Of a stretch of 64,000 nucleotides of DNA, positions 10,075 to 19,310 are shown in pieces. Each line of letters opens with the position of its first letter. The stretch's first letter is position 1. The stretch spans positions 57,367-121,366 of the forward strand of contig RSEH01000144.1 in NCBI GenBank assembly GCA_006503475.1. The letters run 5' to 3'. Source of the stretch: Stentor roeselii (lineage: Eukaryota > Ciliophora > Heterotrichea > Heterotrichida > Stentoridae). Position numbers and translations under genes: made by a program. Below the pieces are notes generated by a model, which worked only from the letters and a program-made list of their open reading frames with translations, was not told the DNA's origin and ran no database searches.

Positions 10075-10590
10075 TTAAGCTTTTCTTAAAGTCTTAGAGT
10101 AGTTCCTCACTAATTTTATATCCGGCACTGCAAAGCTCTTCAGGTTTAAATTAAACTTTTCCTCGCCGATTGACAAGGTGCTGTCATTGCTCGGTTTCAA
10201 AGGTTTTTCTATCACTTGTTTTTTCGGGCCAATAATCTTGAGTCCTTCAGAGTCAGGAAAAGTATCAGAAGTGCTGTTGGACTTTACATGATGCTTTTCA
10301 AGACTGACGATTTTAATAGGTGTAGTGCTGTCAATTCCTAATTCACTGAGACTTTGACTGTTTTTAAGTGTTTTGTTGTCTACTTTTAATTCAATGTTTT
10401 TCAAAGGCAACTGTTTTTTTATGTCCCAGATTGTCATGTTTTCTTTAGTTTGCACTGTGTAAATCGTGTGAGTTGAATCGGAGTAAATCGATAAAGTCCC
10501 TCGGCGGTTCTTGTATCCTGACATACCCGGCACAGGCCTGATCCTTTGGGTGGTGATTTGATTATTTTCCAACGAAGTCGTAGTTCCCAT
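10075..10590 (-). CDS. Ubiquitin-like domain protein, predicted N-myristoylated
   Basis: 171 residues. It starts MGTTTSLENN, compatible with N-myristoylation. Residues about 30-97 (TLSIYSDSTHTIYTVQ, then MTIWDIKKQLPLK, SLSELGIDSTTPIKIVSL) have the beta-grasp order of ubiquitin-like domains, with the usual helix and the final LxELGI-type strand. No C-terminal diglycine is present, so it is not a conjugated modifier; it may act as a fixed adaptor. The remaining C-terminal 70 residues are polar and low complexity. Convergent with PC4 (41 bp gap) and divergent from the ELAPOR-like gene (52 bp gap). The exact family is unknown; the ubiquitin-like call is by pattern. Confidence 0.6.
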   Translation of the reverse strand: MGTTTSLENNQITTQRIRPVPGMSGYKNRRGTLSIYSDSTHTIYTVQTKENMTIWDIKKQLPLKNIELKVDNKTLKNSQSLSELGIDSTTPIKIVSLEKHHVKSNSTSDTFPDSEGLKIIGPKKQVIEKPLKPSNDSTLSIGEEKFNLNLKSFAVPDIKLVRNYSKTLRKA

Positions 10591-10642
10591 TTTATTATAG
10601 TCTTGCTTCCAGTCAACTTCATTTCAAAGAATTCTCATAAAT

Positions 10643-13237
10643 ATGCTGCTTCTTTCTTTCACTGTCCTGGTCTCTGCTTCTTGTGTAAAGAATAAGTGGT
10701 TCTCAACTTGTGACTTGAACAATAAAAGAGACCTGGTCGTCACTGCCAGTGAAAGCTGTGAAGGGCAGTACCCTGTTGTTTACTCTAATGTTGACTGTGA
10801 TTTCGAATGTCCTGCTGGGTACTTTTTAGATGTTTTGGAAAAAGGACTTACTTGCTCCCCCTGCCCTGCTGGAAGTTATTCAATTGGTGGTGGAGTGATT
10901 TATGGAAAAGAAGGAAATGCTTGGAATGAAGGGTCGGATTCAGTGATTTTTTCATGTTCCAGTAGAGAAAATACAACTTATTTCATGAACTATGCATGCA
11001 ACCCTTGGCAGGTCAAGGATGGGATGCTTGTGACTAACCAGTCAACGAAAGACATGCCTTATAAAGCGATCCTCACCTTTTTCTTTGACTTGGTAAAGCC
11101 AGGAAATATCATCATTCGGTATAAAAAAGAAACTTTTGAAGTAGGAAACAAAATAATCGGCGAGTTTTCAATCATGAAAAACATGCAGATTGTTTATATT
11201 GATTCATCTTCTTATAAAAACCACTGGAAAACTGTGAAAATTGATTTAAGTTCTGGGTTTAATGAAGTAGTTGTTGAGTATAAAAGTGAAAAAGTTAATG
11301 AAATCTGGCCTAAAGCTGCTATTTCTACTGTCGCTATCAGAGGGATGCGATTCGCTGATGAACAGTGCTTGACTTGCTCTCAGGGAGGCTCGAAAGAAGC
11401 GGCTGTGGCTTGTGAACTCTGTGATTTTAATGAGTATTGGGATCAGGGAGGGTGTATTCCTTGTCCTTTCGGGACTTTTTCTTTTCGAGGCGCTAGAAAT
11501 GTTTCTAGTTGTTTGCCTCGTGAGGCTTGTAATGCTGCTGACTATGTTACTGTCTTTAGTCCTTGTATTAATGGAACTATCACAAAGTTTTTTGACTGGA
11601 AAAAACCTAATTTTTGTGATACTTCGAAGTTTTCACTTCCAGGACCTATCAGTGGGCTAACCTGCCCTTCTTGCCATTCGGGGTATTTTAGAAATGTTTC
11701 TAGTTCTGGGGTTAGCTCTTGTGTTTCGTGTCAGGAAAAACACTTTTTTAATGAGACTACTGGAACTTGTGAATTGTGCCCTGATGGGCAGGTACCTGAT
11801 AAAATTTTGAATATTACTGAATGGAATGAACTTCCTTCTTTGTTTCAAACATCTTGCATTCGAAATGACGGGTCTCTCTGCATCCACTCATACGGTTGGG
11901 TCCCAAGCGGTGAATACATCTCCACCGGTCATCTAGTCCACAGCAACACCGAGTTAATCCTTTCACTAAACCTCGACATAACCTCCAACACCAAAGCTCG
12001 AGTTTCCACTTATCTCGAAATTCTAAACCAAAATTCCGGATCTTTAGAAATCCTAATAAACAGCCAGTCACAATCCTCACTAAAATCTGCTGAAAAACAA
12101 TGGAAAATCATCGACTTACATCCAGGTACTCAATTAATTCAATGGATTTTCAGGTCATCTGAGTCCCTATCAGAAGAAGTGCGAATCCACTCAATAATAA
12201 TCGAAGGCAGTCAATTAGGAGTCGCAATTTCTTGTTCTTTATGCAGTCCAGGTTTCGTGACAAACAATCTCGAATGTAAAGCATGCCCAGCAGGTTCAAC
12301 TTCAGACGATTTTCATAAAACTTGCCAGAAATGTGAGAAACAATTTTCTTCAACTTCTGGAAGCGAATGTTTCGACTGTCCAGGTGGAACTATTAATGAC
12401 CCTGAAGGAAAATTTTGTATTGCTGAAAATGTTTTTTATGGGAATAATAACAGTTACTTCATCGGGAACCTCACTGGTAGAAGCCCTGGTTTTCTTTGTG
12501 ACTTGCAAACTTCTCAGTTTTATTGTCTTGATACCTTTTATGGACCTTTAGCTGGAGATGATAAAGATTTTTTCATTTCGATATTGAATCCTGGCAGTCT
12601 TTATTTGGAATTCGCGGATTTTCTTCATGAGTCGGTTTCAGGATACGCTTTTGCAGTGATTTATGACTTGGAAGAGGAAGATTCTTTGAAGTCCTCTTTG
12701 AAATGTGTGAAAAATGGAAAAATCTTGAATATTGGCTCGGTTGTTTCAGGTGTTACTGATTTTGGAAAAGGGTTTTTAATTGAGTATTCAAATGGGGATG
12801 CTTGTGGAGATGGGCAGTGGAAAAGCTCTGTTAATTTAACTTGTGACAAGGAAGTCGCTATCGGATGGCCTGCCTTTCAAATGACTGAAAAATGTGAAGT
12901 TTTTTTTGTTTGGAAAAGCAGACTGGCTTGTCCTATATGTGACGTGAAAAATGTCAGAATAGTGAAAGGAAGCTGTTCTGAAGGGAAAAGAAAAGTGAAG
13001 GCCTTCGAAGCAAGTCACTGTGTATTATCTCAAGGACAAAGAGAAGAGTGGGTTGAAGACTGCGACGAGGAAAACTCTCAGATTTGGGTCGAAATCAGCA
13101 TCGGTTTAGCTGCTTTGGCACTTTTCATCGGCGTCGCAGTCATGTCCTTGATGATCTTCCGGTACAAGCAAAAATACGTAAAGTTAAAAGAAGTCGAAGT
13201 AATCCCAACAAAAGCTCTTCAAATCATGACTGACTAA
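10643..13237 (+). CDS. ELAPOR/KIAA1324-like type I membrane receptor with MRH-like region
   Basis: 864 residues. A signal peptide (MLLLSFTVLVSASC) is followed by a cysteine-rich ectodomain and one membrane segment near residues 817-841 (IGLAALALFIGVAVMSLMIF), then a short basic tail. The CPCPAGSYSIGGG block followed by a tryptophan-containing beta region, repeated TNR-like CxxCPAGS cysteine units, and a late domain with IEYSNGDAC, VNLTCDKE and CEVFFVWKSRLACP match the ELAPOR (EIG121) architecture, whose late domain is mannose-6-phosphate-receptor-like. ELAPOR proteins sit in endosomes and lysosomes. The usual M6P-binding Arg appears replaced (WKSSVN), so sugar binding is doubtful. Family call rests on domain order and motifs. 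Single exon. Confidence 0.78.
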   Translation: MLLLSFTVLVSASCVKNKWFSTCDLNNKRDLVVTASESCEGQYPVVYSNVDCDFECPAGYFLDVLEKGLTCSPCPAGSYSIGGGVIYGKEGNAWNEGSDSVIFSCSSRENTTYFMNYACNPWQVKDGMLVTNQSTKDMPYKAILTFFFDLVKPGNIIIRYKKETFEVGNKIIGEFSIMKNMQIVYIDSSSYKNHWKTVKIDLSSGFNEVVVEYKSEKVNEIWPKAAISTVAIRGMRFADEQCLTCSQGGSKEAAVACELCDFNEYWDQGGCIPCPFGTFSFRGARNVSSCLPREACNAADYVTVFSPCINGTITKFFDWKKPNFCDTSKFSLPGPISGLTCPSCHSGYFRNVSSSGVSSCVSCQEKHFFNETTGTCELCPDGQVPDKILNITEWNELPSLFQTSCIRNDGSLCIHSYGWVPSGEYISTGHLVHSNTELILSLNLDITSNTKARVSTYLEILNQNSGSLEILINSQSQSSLKSAEKQWKIIDLHPGTQLIQWIFRSSESLSEEVRIHSIIIEGSQLGVAISCSLCSPGFVTNNLECKACPAGSTSDDFHKTCQKCEKQFSSTSGSECFDCPGGTINDPEGKFCIAENVFYGNNNSYFIGNLTGRSPGFLCDLQTSQFYCLDTFYGPLAGDDKDFFISILNPGSLYLEFADFLHESVSGYAFAVIYDLEEEDSLKSSLKCVKNGKILNIGSVVSGVTDFGKGFLIEYSNGDACGDGQWKSSVNLTCDKEVAIGWPAFQMTEKCEVFFVWKSRLACPICDVKNVRIVKGSCSEGKRKVKAFEASHCVLSQGQREEWVEDCDEENSQIWVEISIGLAALALFIGVAVMSLMIFRYKQKYVKLKEVEVIPTKALQIMTD

Positions 13238-13311
13238 CCTTAATCCATTCTTGTCATCTTTAAATTCGACATCATTCTCTTATAAAATTCCTTCAAAATG
13301 AGAAATTTTCA

Positions 13312-15444
13312 TTATTCTCTAATTAAAGCCTTCCCTCCAAATGCGACACTTTTGAATTGAAGCACCGCGGAAGGAGAACTGATCTCAGCTAAGAGCTTTC
13401 CAGGTTCTTGTAACTTCAAAGTTTGCATTCTTCCAGATGAGTATTCAAATTCCCATGCGGAAATGTTGGCTTTTAATTGATTGACACAGTTTTCTTGGAT
13501 ATTCTTCGAGTCAAGCAGAGTGGAAACCAATTCAAAAAGGGGCAATGCGATGTTTTTCAAAAAGCCGATTTGGGACTTGGAAAAAATGGTTTTGTCTCGA
13601 TCACAGTACATTGAGACTGGCTTTTGACGGTCTTTTTCTATGTCTCCTTGGTGGAAGAACTCTTTGGATAAGAGCTTCGACCACTTTTTGTGGATGCGGG
13701 TTTCTTTGGCACTGTGACCGATATCTGCTGTGTGGATTATCATTTTTAGAAGGTCCAGGCGGACTTCAGGAGATTCGATGTCTTTTAGTTTTGAGGATTT
13801 GTTTCTTAGGTTTACGATCATTTCGAAGTGCTTTGCCATGTCAGTGGCCAGGATCATCTCAATCATCCACTTCCTAACTTTAACAACTTGCGCTTCTGAA
13901 AGATTCTCCAATATATTTTTATCACTTTCCTTTAAAATGCTAAAAGTAAGCGACGCATGAAAGTTTTCCAACACTGAAATATCATTATCTGTTTAAAAAT
14001 TACACCGAATAGCCAACTCATCACTGATATTAATAAGAAAACGATTATTGACTCCAGGGTGTCCGACATCATGTGTGAGATGCGAGAGAATAACAATAAG
14101 CATTTCAATATCAAGAAGATTTGAGAAGACCTCAGAGCTTTTCGTAAGGTAAAGTCCCGAAGACAGAACATCGGCAGCATGAATCGCATTGTGATACGGG
14201 TTATTTTTATACTGTTTTCCTATTTCATTGAAGAAAAAGGTGAGTTTTATCTCGTTGATATCAAGAGTTTCACATAAATTATAAAGTCTCATCGTGTACC
14301 TCCCAATGATGGTCACTGGAATGTCTCCAGACTTTTCACTGAACTCAAACATGTCGATAGTCCAGGTGTTAGACACTTGCTTTAAAATCACGACGACTTC
14401 TTGAGCTAACATCTTCTCTAAAATACTTTCAAGTGACTGTCGTTGTCGGAATTTTTTCTGTTTTGCTGGCTCGGAGATCTTATTTGGACGAATGTTTTGC
14501 ATGATGTACTCACGGTCTTCCTCGTCTAACTCGTTGTTAAGGTCGTCGAAGTCAGAGTCTTGGGAGGTCTGAATTGATTTAAGAGACGTTATCACTTTTC
14601 TCATTGTATCTTTCGAGGACTTTCCTAGTTCCAAAGATAAAGTTTGTAATATTTCAATACAGTCAGGAAGTTTCATTGATTTTTCCAGTTCCTCTAAAGA
14701 ACTTCTCCCGTTTTCATCAAATTTTGACTGAGTCGCGACGGTTTTTATGAATTTTTTTCGATCTTGCAGTTCTTGAAAGTAACTTCGAGAAACTTGATAA
14801 AGACTTACAAGGATCAACAGAAGATTTATCAAAATAACTGAACTAGAAGATGAGTAGTTTAAAGTCAAAACTGCGTGAAAAGTGCAGATCAGGACATTGA
14901 AGCTGAAAAGGACTAAAAAGTTGTAATGAAAATTTTCAGTACTGAATAGGATTAAGGCTGTTATTCCTAATGTGCTCAGGAAGGATTCGCCTTCAGTTTG
15001 AAATGTGTAGTGATGAAAGGCTTCGCTGTTGAAGATCAGGATTAAACTTGAGATGAAGTAGTTGATCTCGAATAAGTATTTTTTTTGGAGTGAATACTCG
15101 TGAATGCAAAAACGGAGAAATAGCAGACTGAAGTTAAATATGATTAGAAAACCTATCAATACTAAACGACATGCTAGACTTTTGTGGTTGGTACTCGAAT
15201 TTGAAAGTAAATAGCTTGCGAGTAAAATAAAAAATAATAGCAAATGGGAAAGGATGTATGGAAAGTGCAACTTGAATGAATTTGTTGTGGCTGTAGTTGA
15301 GAGTTGATGTAAAAGAAAATTTTCTTCTGTGATGGATGATTTAAATTTCAGACAGAAATAATTCAGGTTATAGTTTGCTCGATCGGTTGTAAGAGTTGGT
15401 ATTTGTATCACTTTCATGATTATTATAATTCTATTTTTATACAA
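13312..15444 (-). CDS. Membrane 3',5'-cyclic-nucleotide phosphodiesterase (PDE1/PDE4-like), one intron
   Basis: Exons 15444-14004 and 13988-13312 are joined over a 15-nt intron, giving 705 residues. Residues about 50-215 hold roughly six membrane segments (ILSHLLLFFILLASYLL, LVLIGFLIIFNFSLLFL and others), followed by a cytosolic linker and the PDE HD domain: HNAIHAADV (about 413), HDVGHPGVN (about 460), and after the splice KMIIHTADIGHSAKE, which resembles the PDE1 metal-ligand aspartate motif. The splice restores LAIRYNDISVLENFHA, a conserved PDE stretch. The enzyme should hydrolyse cAMP or cGMP at a membrane. No GAF, PAS or CNB domain is visible. Its location beside an AGC kinase fits cyclic-nucleotide signalling, but that link is inference. 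Stop TAA. Confidence 0.93.
13989..14003 (-). other. 15-nt intron (phosphodiesterase)
   Basis: Minus-strand sequence GTAATTTTTAAACAG with A at position 10. It interrupts the HD catalytic domain and contains the TAA that splits the frame. Confidence 0.93.
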
Positions 15445-15743
15445 TCACTTGTGAAAGCTGTTGGGGAAAATGAATTAGATAAACTTTGTTTATTAAACAT
15501 TAGGATAAAGATCTAATTAAAAGGATTCAAAATAAAGGCTGAAACTAATTCTCCTAAATCCTATCAAAAGGCCAGATAAACAACTAAAGATGCATCGACT
15601 GCTAATCATACTCTTCTACTAAAGCAATAAAATAACTAAAACTTTTCCCTAAACTAATTAAAACCAAAAATTTCTCTAAATATTCCTGATTCTTACTCAA
15701 TACCACCTTCAACATCAATCCGCCCAAAAATCTAAAATCATAA

Positions 15744-17912
15744 ATGGGTTGTGGCAAAAGTCAAAACAACACCCGAATCATAAAAGACACCCACATCCCA
15801 GACCCCTTAAACCTCAACAAGTTCGCCTACTGGTACCAAGTCTTCGACTTTTTATCCTTTGAAGACCTTCTAAAGATCTCTCCAGTATGCAAAGTCTTCC
15901 ACGATTCAACCGGAAATACAAAAATCCTAAAAAAGTTCCAAACACACATTTTCTGCGAAAATTCAATAACTGACTGCGAACCAGTCAAAAAAGAAATTTC
16001 AATCGACATTCAAAACAACTCAGATCCAGAACCCACCCCAAGCTTTCGGTCACCCGTCGAAGGTACCCAAAAACACTTTTTTTTCGCAAGTGAAAGCCGC
16101 AGGTCTTCTAACCAAGCAAGTGAAATGACGAAAAAGCATCTTTTGTTTAATTATGAAAGTCGCAGGTCTTCAGGTCACAATGTTTCTGACTCACTTGATA
16201 ACTTTTTACCTTCTAGTCAATTGAAGATGATTTTCACTCATGACCCTATCATGGAAGTCAGTGTTCGAGCTTCTGCTGAATTTAAAAAGACTTTGTTAGA
16301 CCCGATTCCTGAGACTTTCAATGGTGATCAATTTGAAAATTTTAAAGGTGCACTTTGGCAAAGTGTTCAAAGTTGTGATTCGATGAAATTACAGAAAATT
16401 CTAAGAAGTCCGGAATCTGCTGGATTTTTAAGGGAAAATGCTTTGGATTTTCAGACTGGGAATGAAAAAATTTCACTTTTGGCAGGGGCTGTTTGTACCA
16501 TGTGCTATGTTATTGTTAAACTTGTCTTGGAATATGTTTCTGTTGATGACTTGGATAGAGGCATTGTGATTGAAACTGTGGAAAATAAGGCGAAGGTTAT
16601 TAAAAAATTTACTCCTCTTCAGCTTGCTTGTGCAAGAGGAATTTTTAATATTGTTAAATCCTTGCTCAATAAAGGGTCGTCTTTGCATATTTCAGGAGTT
16701 TTTCATAATCGTCTTGGGTTGAAAGAAAATATTATTGATATGGGATCACCTGCTCTTGCTATTTGTGTCAATCCGAAAATGCAGAAAATGCATATGGGAA
16801 ATTCTAATTTTATTACTAAGTTTGAACCGGAAGATAGGGATTATTATCTTTGTGCTAAGGCTTTATTGGAGTACTCAGCAAATCCAGACATAAACACAAT
16901 GATCCCAATGTACCCAACTCCCTTATTTCTCTCAATCCAAAACTCCAAACTTTCCAAGCTGCTCCTAGAATTCGGTGCAAATCCCAACTGGCCTAACATA
17001 AGAGGTCAAACTCCCTTATTTATCCTCTCCGAAAAATCCCAAGACTTGGAATGTTTCCAAGTCCTTCTCGATTTCGGCGCATTGATCGACCCGCCTTCAT
17101 GTCGGCCAATATTTATCGCGATAAGTTCCAAAAACATAAAAGCAGTAAATTTTCTAAAAGAAAATAAAGCCGAAATAAACGGAAGCCTCGAAGTGCCGAG
17201 TGCCTTGCAAGTCGCTATTTCAGCAGATGACCCTCAAATGTGTCAACAAATCCTTACTTGGGAAGAACTGAAAATCGACTGGCAATATCGTCAAAATGGT
17301 AAAAATATGTTTCATCGAATTGCAGTGAATCAAGGCCTTGAAGTCCTGGAACTTCTTTTGAAAGACAGAACTTTCAACGAGCTAGAAGAAATTAAACAAG
17401 CTTTAAACACTCCCAGTTCTCAAGACCCTTTTCAAAACGACACAATTCCTTTATTTTTCGCTTTAAATGACTTAAAACTTAGCAAAAGATTTGTAGAACT
17501 TGGTTCAGATGTAAAAAAATTGAATTTCGTGAAGTGTTTCGTTGAGAATAATTTGGAAAAAGCCTCTTTGATTTTTCTTCTTGAAAATGGTTGTGATGTT
17601 CATTCGAAGCATAACCAAAAAAACGCGCTTTGGGTGGCGAATGAAAAAGGAAGAATAGATCTTTTGTTGTTATTCTTGAAATATGGAGCAGATATCGACT
17701 CAGGTAATTCTTTAGGACAAACTCTTCTACATGATGCTTGTTTTAAAGGAAATGAAGCCGTCGCCAAGATCTTGATTCAAGAAGGAGCAAATCCTTTAAA
17801 AGAATGCAGCAGAGGGTTAAACGCAGTCGACTACGTCCGTTCTTATTACCCAAAAAAGACTAAAACAGTACAAGACCGACTCAGCAAGTTAATAATTAAC
17901 TCAAAATCTTAA
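15744..17912 (+). CDS. F-box and ankyrin-repeat protein, predicted N-myristoylated
   Basis: 722 residues. It starts MGCGKSQNN, a strong N-myristoylation/palmitoylation site. Residues about 20-65 fit an F-box (FDFLSFEDLLKISPVCKVF), which would recruit an SCF ubiquitin ligase through Skp1. A linker holds two related segments (about 105-155) around FFASESRRSS and LFNYESRRSS. From about residue 200 to the end there are ankyrin repeats (FTPLQLACARG, TPLFLSIQN, QTPLFILSEK, NALWVANEKG, QTLLHDACFKGNEAV), the likely substrate-binding surface. A membrane-anchored E3 substrate receptor is the best inference. The next gene starts 2 bp after its TAA. Single exon. Confidence 0.85.
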   Translation: MGCGKSQNNTRIIKDTHIPDPLNLNKFAYWYQVFDFLSFEDLLKISPVCKVFHDSTGNTKILKKFQTHIFCENSITDCEPVKKEISIDIQNNSDPEPTPSFRSPVEGTQKHFFFASESRRSSNQASEMTKKHLLFNYESRRSSGHNVSDSLDNFLPSSQLKMIFTHDPIMEVSVRASAEFKKTLLDPIPETFNGDQFENFKGALWQSVQSCDSMKLQKILRSPESAGFLRENALDFQTGNEKISLLAGAVCTMCYVIVKLVLEYVSVDDLDRGIVIETVENKAKVIKKFTPLQLACARGIFNIVKSLLNKGSSLHISGVFHNRLGLKENIIDMGSPALAICVNPKMQKMHMGNSNFITKFEPEDRDYYLCAKALLEYSANPDINTMIPMYPTPLFLSIQNSKLSKLLLEFGANPNWPNIRGQTPLFILSEKSQDLECFQVLLDFGALIDPPSCRPIFIAISSKNIKAVNFLKENKAEINGSLEVPSALQVAISADDPQMCQQILTWEELKIDWQYRQNGKNMFHRIAVNQGLEVLELLLKDRTFNELEEIKQALNTPSSQDPFQNDTIPLFFALNDLKLSKRFVELGSDVKKLNFVKCFVENNLEKASLIFLLENGCDVHSKHNQKNALWVANEKGRIDLLLLFLKYGADIDSGNSLGQTLLHDACFKGNEAVAKILIQEGANPLKECSRGLNAVDYVRSYYPKKTKTVQDRLSKLIINSKS

Positions 17913-17914
17913 AA

Positions 17915-18970
17915 ATGTCAGGAAAGAACTTCAAAGACCTTCTCGAAAACGCGAATAAAACGACCTGGTCACATAAAATCCTGAGTTTTTACAAAGAAAG
18001 TAAAAAGTTCCAATTTATATTCGCTGCTTTTATTGGAGGATTTTGCACTGTCACTTTTTTAAATACTTATCCTGGAAAAGCACTTCCAATGCAAAGTTTT
18101 TTCAAGTCAGTCGCGGCGAAGACTTTCTTTGAACTTCATTATTTAAGTACTTGAAATTCAGAAGCACTCGCATTGGACACTACCTCAAGTTGGACAAAAG
18201 TGATGAGGACTGCTGAAGGATATGCACTTAAATTGGGCAGAGATGTGAGGTTTATACAGAGAATTGAATATTGGGAGTTTTATTTGCAGTGCTTTGGACT
18301 AGTTGAAAAAACTTTAGATAGATCAAAAGATGACAAAAGTTTCTTTTTCTTTAGTCTTAGAAGTCTCGGAGTTTTTCTTGACCAGTTGTTAGAAATCGCT
18401 CCTGGATTTTCAAAAAATCAAGAAATTCGACTGGTTTTGATGAGAGTTTTAAGTAAAATCAAGGAACACTCGCAGTTTAAAGACAGGTTAAAAGAAACTT
18501 TCAGTATTTTTGAATGGAACAGTTTTTTTAACCTTTTTCTGATTGTCTGTCGTTTTGGAAATGAAGAGAAGATTGAAGGTTATAAGTGTTTAAAGCAAGT
18601 TGTTGTTAAACATCAGGGCTTGCTTGATGTCTTCTGTGAGGACCTGGTAAAAGAAAGGCTTTTTAGAGATTGTGTTGATTTGGATAAGGATGTCAGGACT
18701 TTAGCACTTGATATGATCTTAGTCGCTTGTGAAAGTGAGAGATGTAGAGAATGTTTTGTTAAAAGTCGACTTGTGTTCAATTTGTACACAAGAGTTTTGA
18801 TGATGGACTCTGGGAATCATAAGGTTGTTACTGAGATTGTTCAGAAGTTGACTTCAGATCGCAATGTCTGGCAGATGCCTGATGTTGCTGAGGAAAAGGA
18901 AAGAGTGGTTTTGTTAGCACTTCAGTCGGATGATCAGGATTTGAAGAAACTGGTGGAACTTATTAGGTAA
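17915..18970 (+). CDS. TM-anchored helical (ARM-like) protein, one intron
   Basis: Exons 17915-18146 and 18162-18970 are joined over a 15-nt intron, giving 346 residues. Without the splice the locus looks like a 79-residue peptide plus a frame lacking an upstream start. One membrane segment lies at about residues 33-50 (FIFAAFIGGFCTVTFL); the rest is helical with ARM/HEAT-like leucine spacing (LVLMRVLSKI, LALDMILVACESERC, VVTEIVQKL). An N-terminal anchor with ARM-like helices recalls ARMC10 and ARMCX proteins of the mitochondrial outer membrane, but that is a structural analogy only. The ATG lies 2 bp after the preceding stop codon, so a shared transcript is possible. Confidence 0.75.
18147..18161 (+). 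other. 15-nt intron (TM/helical protein)
   Basis: Sequence GTACTTGAAATTCAG with A at position 10. Its internal TGA ends the unspliced frame. Splicing keeps the phase into the 18162-18970 exon. Confidence 0.85.
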
Positions 18971-19002
18971 AGAATAGATTAACTAGGATTAAGTATTGAG
19001 TT

Positions 19003-19310
19003 CTTCATTCAAAATATAGAGTATACCTCTGCTTAATATGAAAATTCATCTTAATTCTCTATATAATCTACTAAAACTCAATATTTAAATACATCTGAAT
19101 CATTACTTCATTCAAAATATAGAGTATACCTCTGCCTAATATGAAAATTGATCTTAATTCCCTATATCATCTACTAAAACTCAATATTTAAATACATCTG
19201 AATCATTACTTCATTCAAAATATAGAGTATACCTCTGCCTAAATGAAAATTGATCTTAATTCCCTATATAATCTACTAAAACTCAATATTTAAATACATC
19301 TTAATCAGTA
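19003..19310. repeat. Three tandem copies of a 103-bp AT-rich unit
   Basis: Units begin with CTTCATTC at 19003, 19106 and 19209, so the period is 103 bp. Units 1 and 2 differ at about four positions, and unit 3 has a 1-bp deletion. The last copy runs into the stop codon and final codons of the MORN gene (minus strand), and the ends of units 1 and 2 resemble that gene's end with the stop altered. This suggests local duplication of the gene's 3' flank. It fills nearly all of the convergent gap 18971-19300. Confidence 0.9.
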
